Positions 25,301-36,232 of a stretch of DNA of 64,000 nucleotides are shown in pieces. The notes below the pieces were generated by a model, which saw nothing but the letters and a program-made list of their open reading frames with translations, was not told the origin of the DNA and ran no database searches. How positions within the stretch are numbered: position 1 is the first letter of the stretch; the number at the start of each line of letters is the position of its first letter. The DNA is from Scalesia atractyloides (taxonomy: Eukaryota > Streptophyta > Magnoliopsida > Asterales > Asteraceae). A program made the position numbers and the translations under genes. Where the stretch lies: contig CAMTDV010000017.1 of the NCBI GenBank assembly GCA_947069175.1, positions 39,751,126 through 39,815,125 on the forward strand, in the 5' to 3' direction.

Positions 25301-25381
25301 CTTGATTTGTGTTATAAGCGTTAATTAACTAAAAAAATCGATTTTATTGTGATTGTTTTGATTGATGCAGGTGTTGATTAA
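22372..25381 (+). CDS. PIF3: PIF3-like phytochrome-interacting bHLH transcription factor
   Basis: Coding exons are 22372-22451, 22554-23385, 23478-23582, 23952-24017, 24247-24312, 24407-24769, 25206-25281 and 25371-25381, all bordered by GT-AG. They sum to 1,599 nt, giving 532 residues plus stop, close to Arabidopsis PIF3. The start MPLSELYR is typical of PIF3. Residues 34-41 (ELIWEKGQ) fit the phytochrome B-binding APB motif ELxxxxGQ. DDDMVPWLNY (86-95) is a conserved PIF block. NFSHFSRP (191-198) fits the phytochrome A-binding APA motif of PIF1/PIF3. The basic region carries the E-box-reading H334, E338 and R342, and the helix-loop-helix runs to about 383. A Met/Gly-rich stretch follows the bHLH. 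PIFs act in the nucleus, bind G-boxes and are removed after light activation of phytochrome. PIF1 is the main alternative name; the N-terminus and APA favour PIF3. No disabling mutation was seen. Confidence 0.93.
24811..25149. mobile_element. MITE (hAT-like ends) in intron 7 of the PIF3-like gene
   Basis: It begins AGGGATGGCAATGGGACGGG and ends TGCCATCCCT, an inverted pair typical of plant hAT-like MITEs. Inside, TAATCCAATCCCG on the left and TAATCCCATATCCG on the right recall similar elements. No clear 8-bp flanking duplication was found. It lies wholly within the intron 24770-25205, leaving splice sites intact. Confidence 0.65.
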
Positions 25382-26047
25382 ACATGTGTTGACTTTTGTT
25401 GACTTTCTTGCACTGACTATTTTGGAAGCATCGCCATCCATTACGATCCGCACAGTGATTTCAGTGTCAGTGATGAGATGTATTGGGTCGTTTTCGGTTG
25501 TGAATCGTCCCATGATAGTGGTTATACGGTGTTTGTCGGTACAGTTGAAAGCGTTTGTTATAAATTATTAAGGTGATAACCAACTTCAAAGTTAATGAAA
25601 TAGTAATTGTATTTTCATGTCTGGCCTCCTGTATCTTTCACATTATGACTATGTTCGGTTGAGAACTATTGAACTGGTCCGGTTGAGAACCATTGAAATG
25701 TTTCGTTTGGGCTGACTGTTTATGACGAACGGTTGATATAATAATTAAAATGTCAATTTAAAATGCTAATTCTATGAAGTAATCACTGACAAGGTATTAT
25801 TGCAATTTGCATGATAGTAATTAAATTTAAAATGCTAATTCGTGTAGGTTCGTGTCGTGTTATCGTGTTCATGTAGAAATTGTCAGCCCTAGTGTATGTC
25901 GGTAGGTTGATTGTGATGTTTATGTGTATGTGTGGTAGTTGTGCCCTTATTGAGTAAATGGATCGTTAGAGTGACGTTTAGGGGTGCGCGGTTAATCCAT
26001 GATAATGTGATGTTTATGAAATAACCCTTGTACCGCGTACCAAAGAA
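25382..26047. other. 3' flank of the PIF3-like gene
   Basis: The 3' UTR probably covers about 25382-25630; no unambiguous AATAAA was seen. A block near 25840-25895 resembles the end of a hAT MITE (GACACGAACC-like sequence on the - strand with terminal TAGGGCTGACA), without a partner end. Confidence 0.4.
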
Positions 26048-26165
26048 GTAGCCTATTTGACACAAATGGAAGGAAATAGCTTATTTAACACACCTGGAAT
26101 GAAATAGCCTATTTGGAACTACGTAATTAGCCTATTCGGCACAACACAACTGGAATGGAGTGGTG
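26048..26165. repeat. Short degenerate tandem repeat
   Basis: Four copies of a unit like AGCCTATTTGACACAA..TGGAATGAAAT start at about 26049, 26080, 26108 and 26132, with 24-32-bp spacing. Confidence 0.65.
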
Positions 26166-27221
26166 ACGATCATTCGTAGTTTTGCACATTCTCAAAGTAT
26201 AAAGTATATGATGTAAATAATGAGTTGTATTTAAGGTATGTAAGCTGTAACTTTGTTTTCGGCTAATGTATGATAGATGGTGTAAACAAGATGTATTGCT
26301 ATGCTATGAAAATGTCAGTGTGTTTGGTAGTCGTGGCCTTTATGCTGGCAATGAGTTAGGTTTCCACGACTTTGTGATTCGACGAGATTATGCGTTAACT
26401 TTCGATATGGTTTGATTTACGTGTTATCTATAACTGTATGTGGTAGTCTAAAGTGTGCATAATATTGACGTGACGTTAATTTGTATCTAACATATTGTGG
26501 TCTAGACTTGGATGTCTAAATGGAGGGCGTCATTTCTAGTCATGCTATGCATGTGATGTTACATGCCACGCATGAGGACCAAGTGTGTCATGGGTAAATG
26601 AGGTGATGGGTCTAGTGAGAGGCCTGGTCAATGGTAGGTTCTTGTATGGGTGGTTATCAAAATGGGTATAATGTGTTAAACATAAAGATTCTTTGATGTT
26701 TGATTTAAATCTTTAAACTATACTGTTAGAACTCAATCAGCGTAACTGACTTTTATATGTATGTAATATTAATTGTAGGTATATAGTTGTGGGTGCAAGG
26801 ATCCTGGCTAGCGAGAGGGGCTTCTCGTGGATGGTAGATTTAGTGGCGTTTGTAATTTGTTTACTTGTTTTGATTTGAGTTATTTGACTAGTAGAGATTT
26901 GAAAGTTGACGTTATTTTATTTACCTTTTTGGCTGCGTTATTTGAGAGCACATATAGTCTTTTAAGCTATTTGATGTGATTATGTCTATCTATGGGGCAC
27001 CCAGTTTGGAGCCTTGCAAGTGGATGAAGTGGAGCTTTGAGCCTTGGCTGCCATGGAGGGAAGAAGATATGGACCGAAGTTCCGCTAAAGAAAAGAAAAA
27101 AAAAGAAACAAGATATGAACTGTAGTCAATAGAACCAAGATAGGGAAAATACAATCACCTAATAATAAATAAATTATAAAATATAATACATAAATATATA
27201 TTATATTCCAATAATTATCTA
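26166..27221. other. Intergenic DNA, nothing identified
   Basis: No gene, RNA or repeat boundary could be supported in this stretch. Confidence 0.5.
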
Positions 27222-27560
27222 GTTGATGAGGGAGCCCATTTAGCCTATTGACCCTAGCTAGCTTGTTGCCCATACAACCGATGTGGGACAAGTCTCATAC
27301 ATTGCAATAGTTTCAAATTGTAAGATCGGACCCTCCTTAAGGGTCAACGTCCTTGTTGGTCACAGACACGTTGGTCAACATTGGTTCCTTCCAAGCCACC
27401 GTTTCAAACCTCGCTCTAATACCACTGTTACAACCGAAACATAAGAACACATATGAAAAGGCTAGTCTGATGGATGATGGAGCTTATTTGGCCTATAAAT
27501 CTCACACTTATTGCCCATACAACCGATTTGGAAAAGTCACATGCACTGCAATTGTTTTAG
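27222..27560. repeat. Two direct copies of a ~85-bp segment, ~250 bp apart
   Basis: 27222-27310 and 27470-27555 share GCCCATACAACCGAT.TGG, a TTTAGCCTAT/TTTGGCCTAT block and a C.CATGCA/CATTGCAAT end. The motif family (CCCATACAACCGATGTGGGA) is widespread in plant genomes near repeats. Element type is not determined. Confidence 0.6.
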
Positions 27561-28330
27561 TCCGTAAGTGATCTTCGTATTATCAAAAAGGTCCGCATAA
27601 TACAACACTTCTTTTATTTCTTACTTTTCTTTAAGAGCATCTTGAACAACAATTTTTTTCTTGATTGCTTTTGTTTAATAACATCTGAAATAGGGGTCTC
27701 TCGCTGTGAACAATGAAGAAGAAACAGAAGTAGGGGTGTGTGGATTGTTAGAAAAACAATGAAACCTAATCAAATAGAATATATCAATTTATGAAAGAAA
27801 TAAACACAAACAAAAGTAGATACAATTTATGGTTATCTCTAATATTTTGATCCCCTCCACATCTCACGAAACGCGTTCTTCTCCCCAAGGATCATTTGTG
27901 TAAACGGACGAGCAATTATCTCTCCAACCCTCTCTCCTCCATGTCAGTCTTCATAGACGTCGACTGACCCATTACAAATCGTCTAAGCCAGTGACTAAAG
28001 AGGGTTCGTTGACCTTTTGTCTACAAAATTTTACATCAATATAGTAGTTCAAGTAAATGTAGTTTCACAACTGAATCTAAAACAACCATCACCAACTTGC
28101 AATCTATCATAATGTGTTAAGTTTATACACCATTGTTTTTGTTTGTTGTAATCAGGGTGTATAAACTTAGCACAATATCTGTAACCAAAAGAATAACATA
28201 TAAACAGTAACAATGTAGATAATTAGCATTCATAATCAATATCAAAGATTACAAGGATCAAATATAATCAGGGTGTATAAACTTAACACAAAATCAGTAA
28301 CCAAAAGATTGAAACAAATCAAATTCTCAC
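27561..28330. repeat. 3' flank of the DUF868 gene with direct repeats
   Basis: ATCAGGGTGTATAAACTTA followed by ACACAA..TC.GTAACCAAAAGA occurs at about 28153-28192 and again at 28267-28307. The beginning also appears inverted near 28117. This may include the 3' UTR of the - strand gene. No other content is recognised. Confidence 0.55.
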
Positions 28331-29224
28331 TCATTCACTCTTCCAAGCATAAAGTGTCAAACAAAAACCCGAACTCTGCGAACATGACCACATATTAACC
28401 ATCGACCGATCCACAGCAAACGCGCCACTTTTCTCAAAACCCGGACACGTTTGAAACATAAAAACCGCGCTCCCAGTTGATGACCCAAACAACCAATTAT
28501 GCACATCCCAATACACTTCCACAGGGAGCCCATCAACTGAAATGGTACAATTACCCCTAAACTTCCACACCAAATGCTGCACTTGCATCAGTATCTTCGA
28601 ATCTAATCGAACCACGAGGCGTGGTTCATCGGGCCCAGGCCCGAGCCCGAATGCTTCGCATTCGATTCTAAGATCATGGATCTGACCATGATCTTTAAAT
28701 TGAACTTTAGTCCCAAACACATTTTTACCAAAAACATGTTCCCTTTTCAACAACCGCATTGAATTGGATAAACATTTGGTTTTCTTGAACACATCTTTCT
28801 TCAGATCCCCAATCAACAAAACGACGTCGTCTTTACAAACAATACCCACGTAGAAACCCTCAATGGGTTCGGGTCCGGATCCGAATTTAGCACTGGTAAG
28901 GTCCCAGTACACATCTATTGTAACAAAATCAACTTCAACAGACTTTGACCCTTTTCGTTTGGAGAATACTGAGGGTTTAACATCAAGTTTACACAAACTT
29001 TTACCCAAGAGATCTTCAATTTCGACGCTAAAACAATGACCCACAAGATTCTTAAACCAAGTGAGGATGATTAGACGAGATTTACCGAGTAATTTGGTCT
29101 GGTAAACGTTAGTGACGAGATTTTGTGACGCTTTAGTGACGGTTGTGGTGGCTGATGCGTTGGTGCAGGATGCATCTGCGACTTGTACGCCGTTTTCGCC
29201 GAAACAAGACGGGAAATCTTTCAT
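28331..29224 (-). CDS. DUF868 family protein
   Basis: An intact intronless frame of 297 residues with an ATG at 29224-29222. It matches the plant DUF868 family as I know it: an N-terminal block with SQNLVTNVYQTKL (34-46), the first VYWDLTSAKFGSGPEP element (105-120) followed by FYVGIV, a REHVFGKN(V)F..KVQF block (161-176), a DEPRLVVRLDSK strand (199-210), the repeat-like VEVYWDVHNWLFG (235-247) and a C-terminal FCLTLYAWK. The two YWD-containing blocks suggest an internal duplication. No signal peptide or membrane span is visible. Length is normal for the family. The biochemical function is not established. It is a single-copy gene here, divergent from no neighbour in an operon-like sense, and about 3 kb downstream of the PIF3-like gene in convergent orientation. 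A run of AT-rich leader lies upstream of 29224. Confidence 0.93.
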   Translation of the reverse strand: MKDFPSCFGENGVQVADASCTNASATTTVTKASQNLVTNVYQTKLLGKSRLIILTWFKNLVGHCFSVEIEDLLGKSLCKLDVKPSVFSKRKGSKSVEVDFVTIDVYWDLTSAKFGSGPEPIEGFYVGIVCKDDVVLLIGDLKKDVFKKTKCLSNSMRLLKREHVFGKNVFGTKVQFKDHGQIHDLRIECEAFGLGPGPDEPRLVVRLDSKILMQVQHLVWKFRGNCTISVDGLPVEVYWDVHNWLFGSSTGSAVFMFQTCPGFEKSGAFAVDRSMVNMWSCSQSSGFCLTLYAWKSE

Positions 29225-30274
29225 TGTTGTGGTGAAATGGTCATTGTAGAAGGAAATCTAAGATGGGATTTTGTTAGAAATGGAAATGGAATTGAAAAAA
29301 GAATAAAATAATAGAAGGGGAGTAATGGGAACAGCTTTTGTCAGAGGAAATGAGAATCGAGTGGGGCGGGTTTCGTGAATGTCACGTCCTGTTTTCATCT
29401 TTTAAAACCTGGTCGTGCCAACCCACAAATTCGCTGGCTAGCCCCAACCTTTTTTTCTTATTTTTTTATTTTATTTATTATTTTTTTTAGAGGGAATAAG
29501 TGTGTGTGGTGAACTACTATATTTGAATTGTTAGTTGTTGTGATGGAAGCTGTTAATGGTTTGGTTTAAATTTAATGTTTTAAAAATCGGTTCAAACGGG
29601 CTGATTATACCGGTTGAACCGTCTAATAGAATCGGTTTAAACCGTTCGGTACACACAATTGAACCGTCCGATGTACTCGGTTAAACTTTTTTTGAGGTAA
29701 ATCAGGCACGATATAAAAATCGAATTTTAAAACATTAAGTTTAAATTGTGTATTGATTTGGTTTTATAGTTGGTTTTGGTTTAGAAATGGTTTACTCTTT
29801 ATATGTGAAGCTAATTGGGATAAGTGAGCTTGAGTGTAAGATTTTAAGCCATGTAACTTCAAATTTGTTACTTGGGTTTTTAGTTATTTTAATTGGGCTA
29901 TACACACAAATGGGTTTCACTTAGCATTTAGCAATAGATTCAAGAGTCAATCTTGTGGGATTTAACTATATTATCTTAGATTTTTAGAGCTAAGAGTACT
30001 TACATTTAAGCCTTTACAACTTACTTTCTATATAAATATAATATAATGAAAAGAATAAAGAAAACTAATAAAACATCTCTCAGTTGGAATGTCTATTATA
30101 TAGAATAATTTAATAAAAATAATAGTGATCCTCTATATTAGGAGGGTGACTATTCATCAATCTATATAATTTTGTGAGTGTATAGACAAGATAATAATAT
30201 AAGTGTTTGTTAGTAAAACAGAGATAGAGATGGAGAATCGAACGTGAAAGGTGGTTTTTTTTAAAGAAACAATA
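29225..30274. other. Upstream flank of the DUF868 gene, AT-rich
   Basis: The promoter of the - strand gene should lie in the first few hundred bases, but I could not fix a TATA box. Around 29585-29700 there is a cluster of CGGTTNAACCG-like motifs, recalling transposon subterminal repeats. Nothing else is recognised. Confidence 0.4.
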
Positions 30275-31161
30275 TTTAGAAAAAAAAGTGTTTTAGTTGA
30301 ATTATATAGATGTATATAAGAGTTTCGGATGAGAATGTTCTAACACAATATTTATGTTCTTTAGGTTTTGCTTGGTAGAGATATAATTTATATGTTGGAT
30401 ATATGGGTTTGAATACAATAAATAATTTTTTCTTGCTTGTGTCAACAAGCACTTCTTTATTTTGATTCTATTTTATGACTTTTTTTAATGTAAAGACCCA
30501 ATAAGATCAAATTATAAAACCAAATCAAACGTTAAACCGTTGGTAATAGTTTAGTTTGGTTCAGTTTAACTTCTATGGTTCGATCTTTACTAGAATAGTT
30601 CAAAACAGTTACTGACGGTTCAGCTCATAATCTGACTTTTCATTAATATATAACCGTGAGCACTCCACCCATACAAAGACTTGTTGAGTCAATGGTAAGC
30701 ACTTTATTGAAGTGGGTCTCATGGAAACACTTGTTGCCTTGTTGGCCCGCATTGTACAAGTTAGATATGATCAACCATTACGGGCCACAATCTGATGTTT
30801 AAAAGGAGAGGATAAGGCAGATTCTATTAGTGTTATCTCATCTAAATAATTTATTTGGATCCTAGTTGGGGACTTCAACATTGGAAAGTTAAAAGTGACA
30901 AACTTTACATTGTGTCAAGACAAATCTAGTTATCGTAACTATGGTTGGTTGAACAAGTGCATCATGAATCAATATCATGAATCAATGGAGCAGTTGAGGG
31001 TGGCTAGAACACTAATCTTTTTATATGCATACGTCAAAAAGTAGTTTTTGCTAAACAATCGATAAGAGGGATTATGTGTAAAGAATCATAAAATATTTGT
31101 CGTCTTGAAGCTTTTGGAAGAAGATGCAAAGACTAAACCCGATGTTGGTGTTTGGTTTAAT
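30275..31161. repeat. Tandem duplication, copy A
   Basis: About 890 bp closely related, in the same orientation, to 32198-33257. Both begin with an A run then GTGTTTTAGTTGAATTATAT or a one-base variant. They share CTTTATTTTGATTCTATTTT, the CATTAATATATAACCGTGAG block, TGAAGTGGGTCTCATGGAAA, and end near GATGTTGGTGTTTGGTT or GATGTAGGTGTTTGGTT. Short open pieces such as LKLLEEDAKTKPDVGVW occur in both, but I cannot assign a protein. Confidence 0.85.
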
Positions 31162-31293
31162 TTTGTAAACATTAGAAGTGATGACGTGGGTACTCGGAGA
31201 TCCCAGTCAGCAAAACCAACGTTAATAACAATCGCAATGTTGATACATATGTCTGATGCCTACGTCTATGAGTCAGTCGGTGTCTGTAATAGG

Positions 31294-32195
31294 TGTTAGA
31301 TTTTATATTGTATGTAAGTTACTTCGTATGAAGTAGTTACTTCGTACGAAGGTAAATCAAGGTACTCCGTATGAAGATAGAAGTTGTACCTTCGTACGAA
31401 AGTGTCTAGACTTAGTCCGCACGGAGTAAAAGGTCTATATATAGCTGTGTGGTTATGGAGTCTGTAACTGTTTTTGCGAGTACGAAGACTAAGCTCTGTC
31501 AAAGTATCTCCAGGCTGTAAACGTTTACATATTAATGATACAGTGAATTGAAAAGTAATCTTGATATATTGTCCCCTAATCTAAAATGAATTCCGCGCAT
31601 TACGGACTAGGTTAATCAGATTAGACCTGAGCTTATCGGTGGATAAACGGTTCTCACAAGTGGTATCAGAGCTTGGAGGTCAAATTTGAAGACAATCAAG
31701 AAGATTCTACATTCGAAGACTTATCTTCTACTCATTTCTTCTCATTTTTCATAAATCTGACGGTCGAAATGAACTGAATTTTTCAAGGAATACGTAAAAT
31801 TCACTTTTAACAAACCCTTGAAAATATTGGACCTAAAATCAATCAGAATCATGTTCAAATCGATGAAAAACGTGAAAACATGAAATTTCATCTTCACATG
31901 AAGTTACCATGTCCGTACAACTAATACCTTCGTACGAAAGTAAACCTTTTTCAAATCAATTTCTTACCTTCGTACGAAGATAGATCTCAAAACTCTGGTT
32001 TTTGTTACCTTCGTACGAACTTAACCTAAAAGTGTTTGTTTTGTATCTAGTTCGCACAAGGTACCTCCGCTCAAAAGGTTATCTTTGCACAAAAGCATAC
32101 ATTCGCACAAATATTCTTTGCACAAAATTTTCCGACAAAATAGAGAACAGATTTCGACAATGCTTTCGCAACTACAAACACCTCATCGTCAGTTG
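31294..32195 (+). mobile_element. Truncated Ty1/copia element: 5' LTR, primer site and leader only
   Basis: The LTR runs from TGTTAGATTTTATATTG at 31294 to GGTTCTCACA at 31658 (365 bp). It is followed after two bases by TGGTATCAGAGC (31661-31672), the primer-binding site complementary to the initiator Met tRNA 3' end. A TATA-like CTATATATAG lies at 31436-31445. The leader continues to about 32195, where copy B of the flanking duplication begins. There is no gag-pol and no 3' LTR. Confidence 0.8.
31322..32020. repeat. CTTCGTACGAAG palindromes in copia LTR and leader
   Basis: The 12-bp palindrome CTTCGTACGAAG or close variants occur in the LTR at about 31322, 31336, 31365, 31390 and 31417, and in the leader at about 31928, 31969 and 32010. 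Variants such as CTTCGTATGAAG and CTCCGTATGAAG show drift in both arms and centre. Confidence 0.88.
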
Positions 32196-32197
32196 TC

Positions 32198-33257
32198 CAA
32201 AAAAAGTGTTTTTAGTTGAATTATATAGATGTATATAAGAGTTTAGGATGAGAATGTTCTAACACAAGATTTATGTGCTTTTGGTTTTGCGTGGTAGAGA
32301 TATGATTTATATGTTGATATTTGGGTTCGAATACAATAAAAAATTTTCTCTTGCACAACAACCACTTCTTTATTTTGATTCTATTTTATGACTCCTTTTT
32401 TATCATAAAGACCCAATAAGATCAAATTATATAACCAAATTAAACGTTAAACCATTAGTAATAGTTTAGTTTTGTTCAGTTCAGTATTATTTTTGACGGT
32501 TCGATTTTTACTAGAATAGTCCGAAACAGTTACTGACGGTTCAACTCATGATTTGACTTAGAAACCATTAATATATAACCGTGAGCACTCCTCCCCATAC
32601 AGAGATCTTTTTGGGTTTCTCGTCTGAGCGATCGTTGGGTCAGTGGTAAGCACTTTATTGAAGTGGGTCTCATGGAAACACTTGTTGCCTTGTTGGTCCG
32701 CATTATACCAGTTAGAGATGATCAAGCATTACGGGCCACAAGCTGATGTTTTAGAGGAAAGGATAAGGCAGATTCTATTAGTGTCATCTCATCTAAATAA
32801 TTTATTTGGATCCTAGCTGGGGACTTCAACGTTGGAAAGTTAAAAGTCACAAACTTTACATTGTTTAAAGACAAATCTAGTTATTCTTACCATGGTTGTA
32901 AAAATCCTGACTAGGTGCCGATTAATCCCTGATTAGTCGTCAATTAATCAAATTAATCCCGATGAATCCCTGATTAATCCCGATTAATCGCTAGTCCCCA
33001 CCCTGCCGCCCGACCATCGACTAGGCGATTACTTCATCACCGATTGTTACTAGTTGAACAAGTGCATCATGAATCAATGGAGTAGTTGAGGGTGCCTAGA
33101 ACACTAATCTTTTTATATGCATACGTCAATAAGTATTTTTGGCTAAACAATCGATTAGAGGGATTATGTGTAAAGAATCATAAAATATTAAATGTCGTCT
33201 TGAAGCTTTTGGAACAAGATGCAAAGACTAAACTCGATGTAGGTGTTTGGTTCAGAG
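32198..33257. repeat. Tandem duplication, copy B
   Basis: Second copy of the 30275-31161 sequence, offset by about 1.92 kb and longer mainly because of a ~155-bp insertion at 32896-33052 and some small indels. Confidence 0.85.
32896..33052. mobile_element. Small MITE-like insertion in copy B
   Basis: Copy A reads straight through GGTTGGTTGAACAAGTGC. Copy B has about 155 bp between the two halves, composed of GATTAATCCC repeats and starting TAAAAATCCTGACTAGG. The empty site in copy A defines the insertion. The ends lack a convincing long inverted repeat. Confidence 0.65.
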
Positions 33258-33514
33258 CATTCACATCCAACCTCCTATTTTTACCATATATAACATTAAA
33301 AATCACTATCTTTTCTCTTAACTTTTTAATTAAATAATATTTTTTTAATATCTTTATCATTACATTTTCTCGCTTTTCTACTTACAACCACTCTCAACAT
33401 ATATTAAAAAATTATAAGGGGTGAATAGTGTCTCTCAAATTTACAGATAAACAGTAACAAATTTTTTCTTCTCTACTCATAACCACTTATAAACACCTAC
33501 AACCAATTTTCATA
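33258..33514. other. AT-rich spacer
   Basis: It starts AGAGCATTCACATCCAACC, which resembles one end of a common plant MITE type. No matching opposite end was found. Confidence 0.35.
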
Positions 33515-33740
33515 AAATGAAGTATGTCCTGTTATGCTAGCGATTTAGTAAGGACCACTAATGTTAGTATGAATGAGTTCTAATAAATTAGAGCTCCTAG
33601 TGGCACCTTTCTTATTCGCTAATGTCATTTTACCTTTAAGACATCTGACACATGTTCCAAAATCAGTAAAATCGAGTGGAGGTAAGACTTCATCCTTTAC
33701 GAGTCAATTTAGTCGTTCTCTTGAGATGTGGCCTAAACAT

Positions 33741-36199
33741 TGTCACACCCCAACCGATGGTGGAAACATCGGGGTAGTGGCACTAGACGACCAGATTGTC
33801 TCACGAGAATTCCATAACAATTATCTAGCAACATTACTTAACGTTTAACATCCCATACTATCAAACATAACATTTTCAAACAATTATTACAGAAACTTGT
33901 TTTCTCATAAGCACTAATCAGGTTCGATATCCCCTAGATTTAATACATAAGTTTCCAAATCAAACAAACTAAAAACAACTAAACTAAGCAAAATCCAATG
34001 CATCCAATGCTAATCCTCAACCTGCCACATATGTTAAAATAAAACGTCAATACAATTAAATAAAGGTGAGCATACAAGTTTTGCGTACATGATAGATATA
34101 AAAGCGTTTAGCATACACCGCATGACATACGAGATAGTTGTGAATGATGTAACTACTTAGATTCATACAAACCAACAAACCGCGATTCATCGAGGCATGC
34201 GAACAAGCGTTCACATCCTAAAAAGAGAAAATAAATGAGAAACATAAAATGCGAGCCTTAACGACCCCGGGCTCCGGGTGGCGGGTCAACCTCTAGTATA
34301 CTATCACGTTAAGGGTGGCGTACAAGCAATCAAGCAATACATACAATTCAACAGATTTCACGTATAGTCATACAAACAGCAGGTTGCGAATAAGCGTTTT
34401 GAGAGTTGTGTGATGTGTTTTGATATACGAACATATGTGACACCCAAAAGTGCGTTTAAGCATAAAAGGGGTTCAAGTATACTCACAGTGGGTGCGTTTT
34501 TGGAGAGATGAGGGATCTGAGAAGAGTCGAGGAGAGCGTCGGATCAGCCTGTAAGCGAACAGAAGTGCATCAGTCTTCCGATTTGCTGAAACGGTTAAGT
34601 TTGGATTGGGCAGGGGACAAGTTCGGGCGAACTTGTATGTTTCCATACAAGTTCAAGCAAACTTGTGAAAAACCTGTTGAGTGTGAGGCAAGTTCGGGTG
34701 TTCGGGCGAACTTGTGTGTCTGGTATTTGAGAGAGACAAGTTCGAGCGAACTTGTGAAGTTTCCTAAGAAACTTGACAAGTTCGAGCGAACTTGTTGAGT
34801 TCTTATGAAGATTTGGCTCAAGTTCGACCGAACTTGACCAAAATGGTGCAAGTTCGAGCGAACTTGGCTTTTGAGCCGCACAAAATCAGTTAAATCTTGA
34901 GCGAACTTGGTGTTTTCGGGACCAAAATCTTGCGTTTTCGCGTCGTTTACTGAGGAAATCGAGTGCCCATCCTTCCAACCTTAACCACTGAGCAAAACTT
35001 AGGCTGGAGAGGTCTTTTGGAGCGAGTTTAGCCATCTTACAGAAACTCGGGCTAATCCGGGCGAACTTGAAGGTTTGTACGGGTTAGTCCAGCATGTGTA
35101 AAGTAATGATTTCGTCCTTGTGCTTCCGAATCTGAGATCTTGCTTGACAACGCCTCGTTCCACTCAAAAGTGAACGAAACATACGTCATTAGTCTGAAAA
35201 TGGTGTAAAAATCAAGGATTTAAAAGGTTTTGCTCATATCTAGTGTAGATCTGAGTGAAAACAGAAGTTTTTATGGAAATAGATGAAGATTTTTGTAAAT
35301 AGAAGAGATTTGATGAAAACGAAGGCAAAGTCTTGTGCAAAATCGTTGTAAACTATTGTAAAACGTTGTTGAACATCATTGTAGTTGAAATCGGGTTAAA
35401 TCTTACTTAGAAAACAAAGGGTTTCAGGTACGGAGAGCTCTGGGCGAACTTGCAGCATATTCAAATGAGAGAATGGAGCTGAGTATTTATAGGTGAAGGC
35501 AAAAAGTGAGCTGATGGGAGTCAAGTTCGGTCGAACTTGCATGGAATTCATGCAAGTCCGAGCGAACTTGTTAGAAATCCAAGGAATCCCATACAAGTTC
35601 GGCCGAACTTGCTGATTCTTGGTGAAGAATCAAGCAAGTTCGAGCAAACTTACTGAAATGTGAGGGATTATGAGGCCAGTCAAGTTCGGCCGAACTTGGG
35701 GTCACCCAAGTTCGAGCGAACTTGTCCAAAAACTTTGAATTTCTTTGTTTTTCGTTCGTTTATCGATTGTTCAGCGATGTAATCGAGTTATAAAGTAACG
35801 TTAAGCGATTAAGCGATGGGTTAAGTGTTATAATTGATATGATAGTGCGATTTAGTGATTCGAGCGTGCGAGAGCGATTGTAACCATAACATAAACAAGT
35901 AAAACACACATAAAACATAATTCCACATAATTAACTGCGATTTGCGATACGATGAGATAAGCGATGTGATGGCACAAGTGTTTATTAACAATAACACTCT
36001 TGGCTATTAAAGTAATATAGTTACTTTGTGATTGCGATTAGCTTAGCGATGCGTTTAATAATCGATTAGATATGATATAACTGTAATAAGCATAATTAAT
36101 TTTATATAAATTCTTATAAACCGAATCTTGGGATTACAAAAAGGATAGATACAACGGTAATAGAAGAAAAAGATAACCACGAAAATCGGAGTTGTTACA
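33741..36199 (-). repeat. 3' LTR of the chromovirus
   Basis: 2,459 bp with TG...CA ends. A purine-rich stretch on the - strand (complement of TCTCCCTTACTTTAGG, from 36201) lies just inside it and fits a polypurine tract. TATA-like sequence on the - strand lies near 35484-35492. Confidence 0.93.
34618..35724. repeat. Palindrome array in 3' LTR of the chromovirus
   Basis: About a dozen CAAGTTCG-NN-CGAACTTG copies in two clusters (about 34618-34870 and 35521-35724). Centres include GG, AG, AC, GT and GC. GC makes the whole 18-mer a perfect palindrome, seen at about 35594 and 35680. Some arms carry single changes, e.g. near 34648 and 35635. Confidence 0.9.
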
Positions 36200-36232
36200 G
36201 TCTCCCTTACTTTAGGAAATTTCGTCCCGAAT

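Noticed and set aside
25325..25571. Frames around the PIF3-like 3' end
   Set aside because: They overlap the last intron and 3' UTR in other frames; the spliced PIF3 frame ends at 25381.
34508..34881. Frames rich in FRTC/FARTC and QVRSNL repeats in the LTR
   Set aside because: The repeats are translations of the CAAGTTCG palindromes, not protein motifs; no coding evidence.
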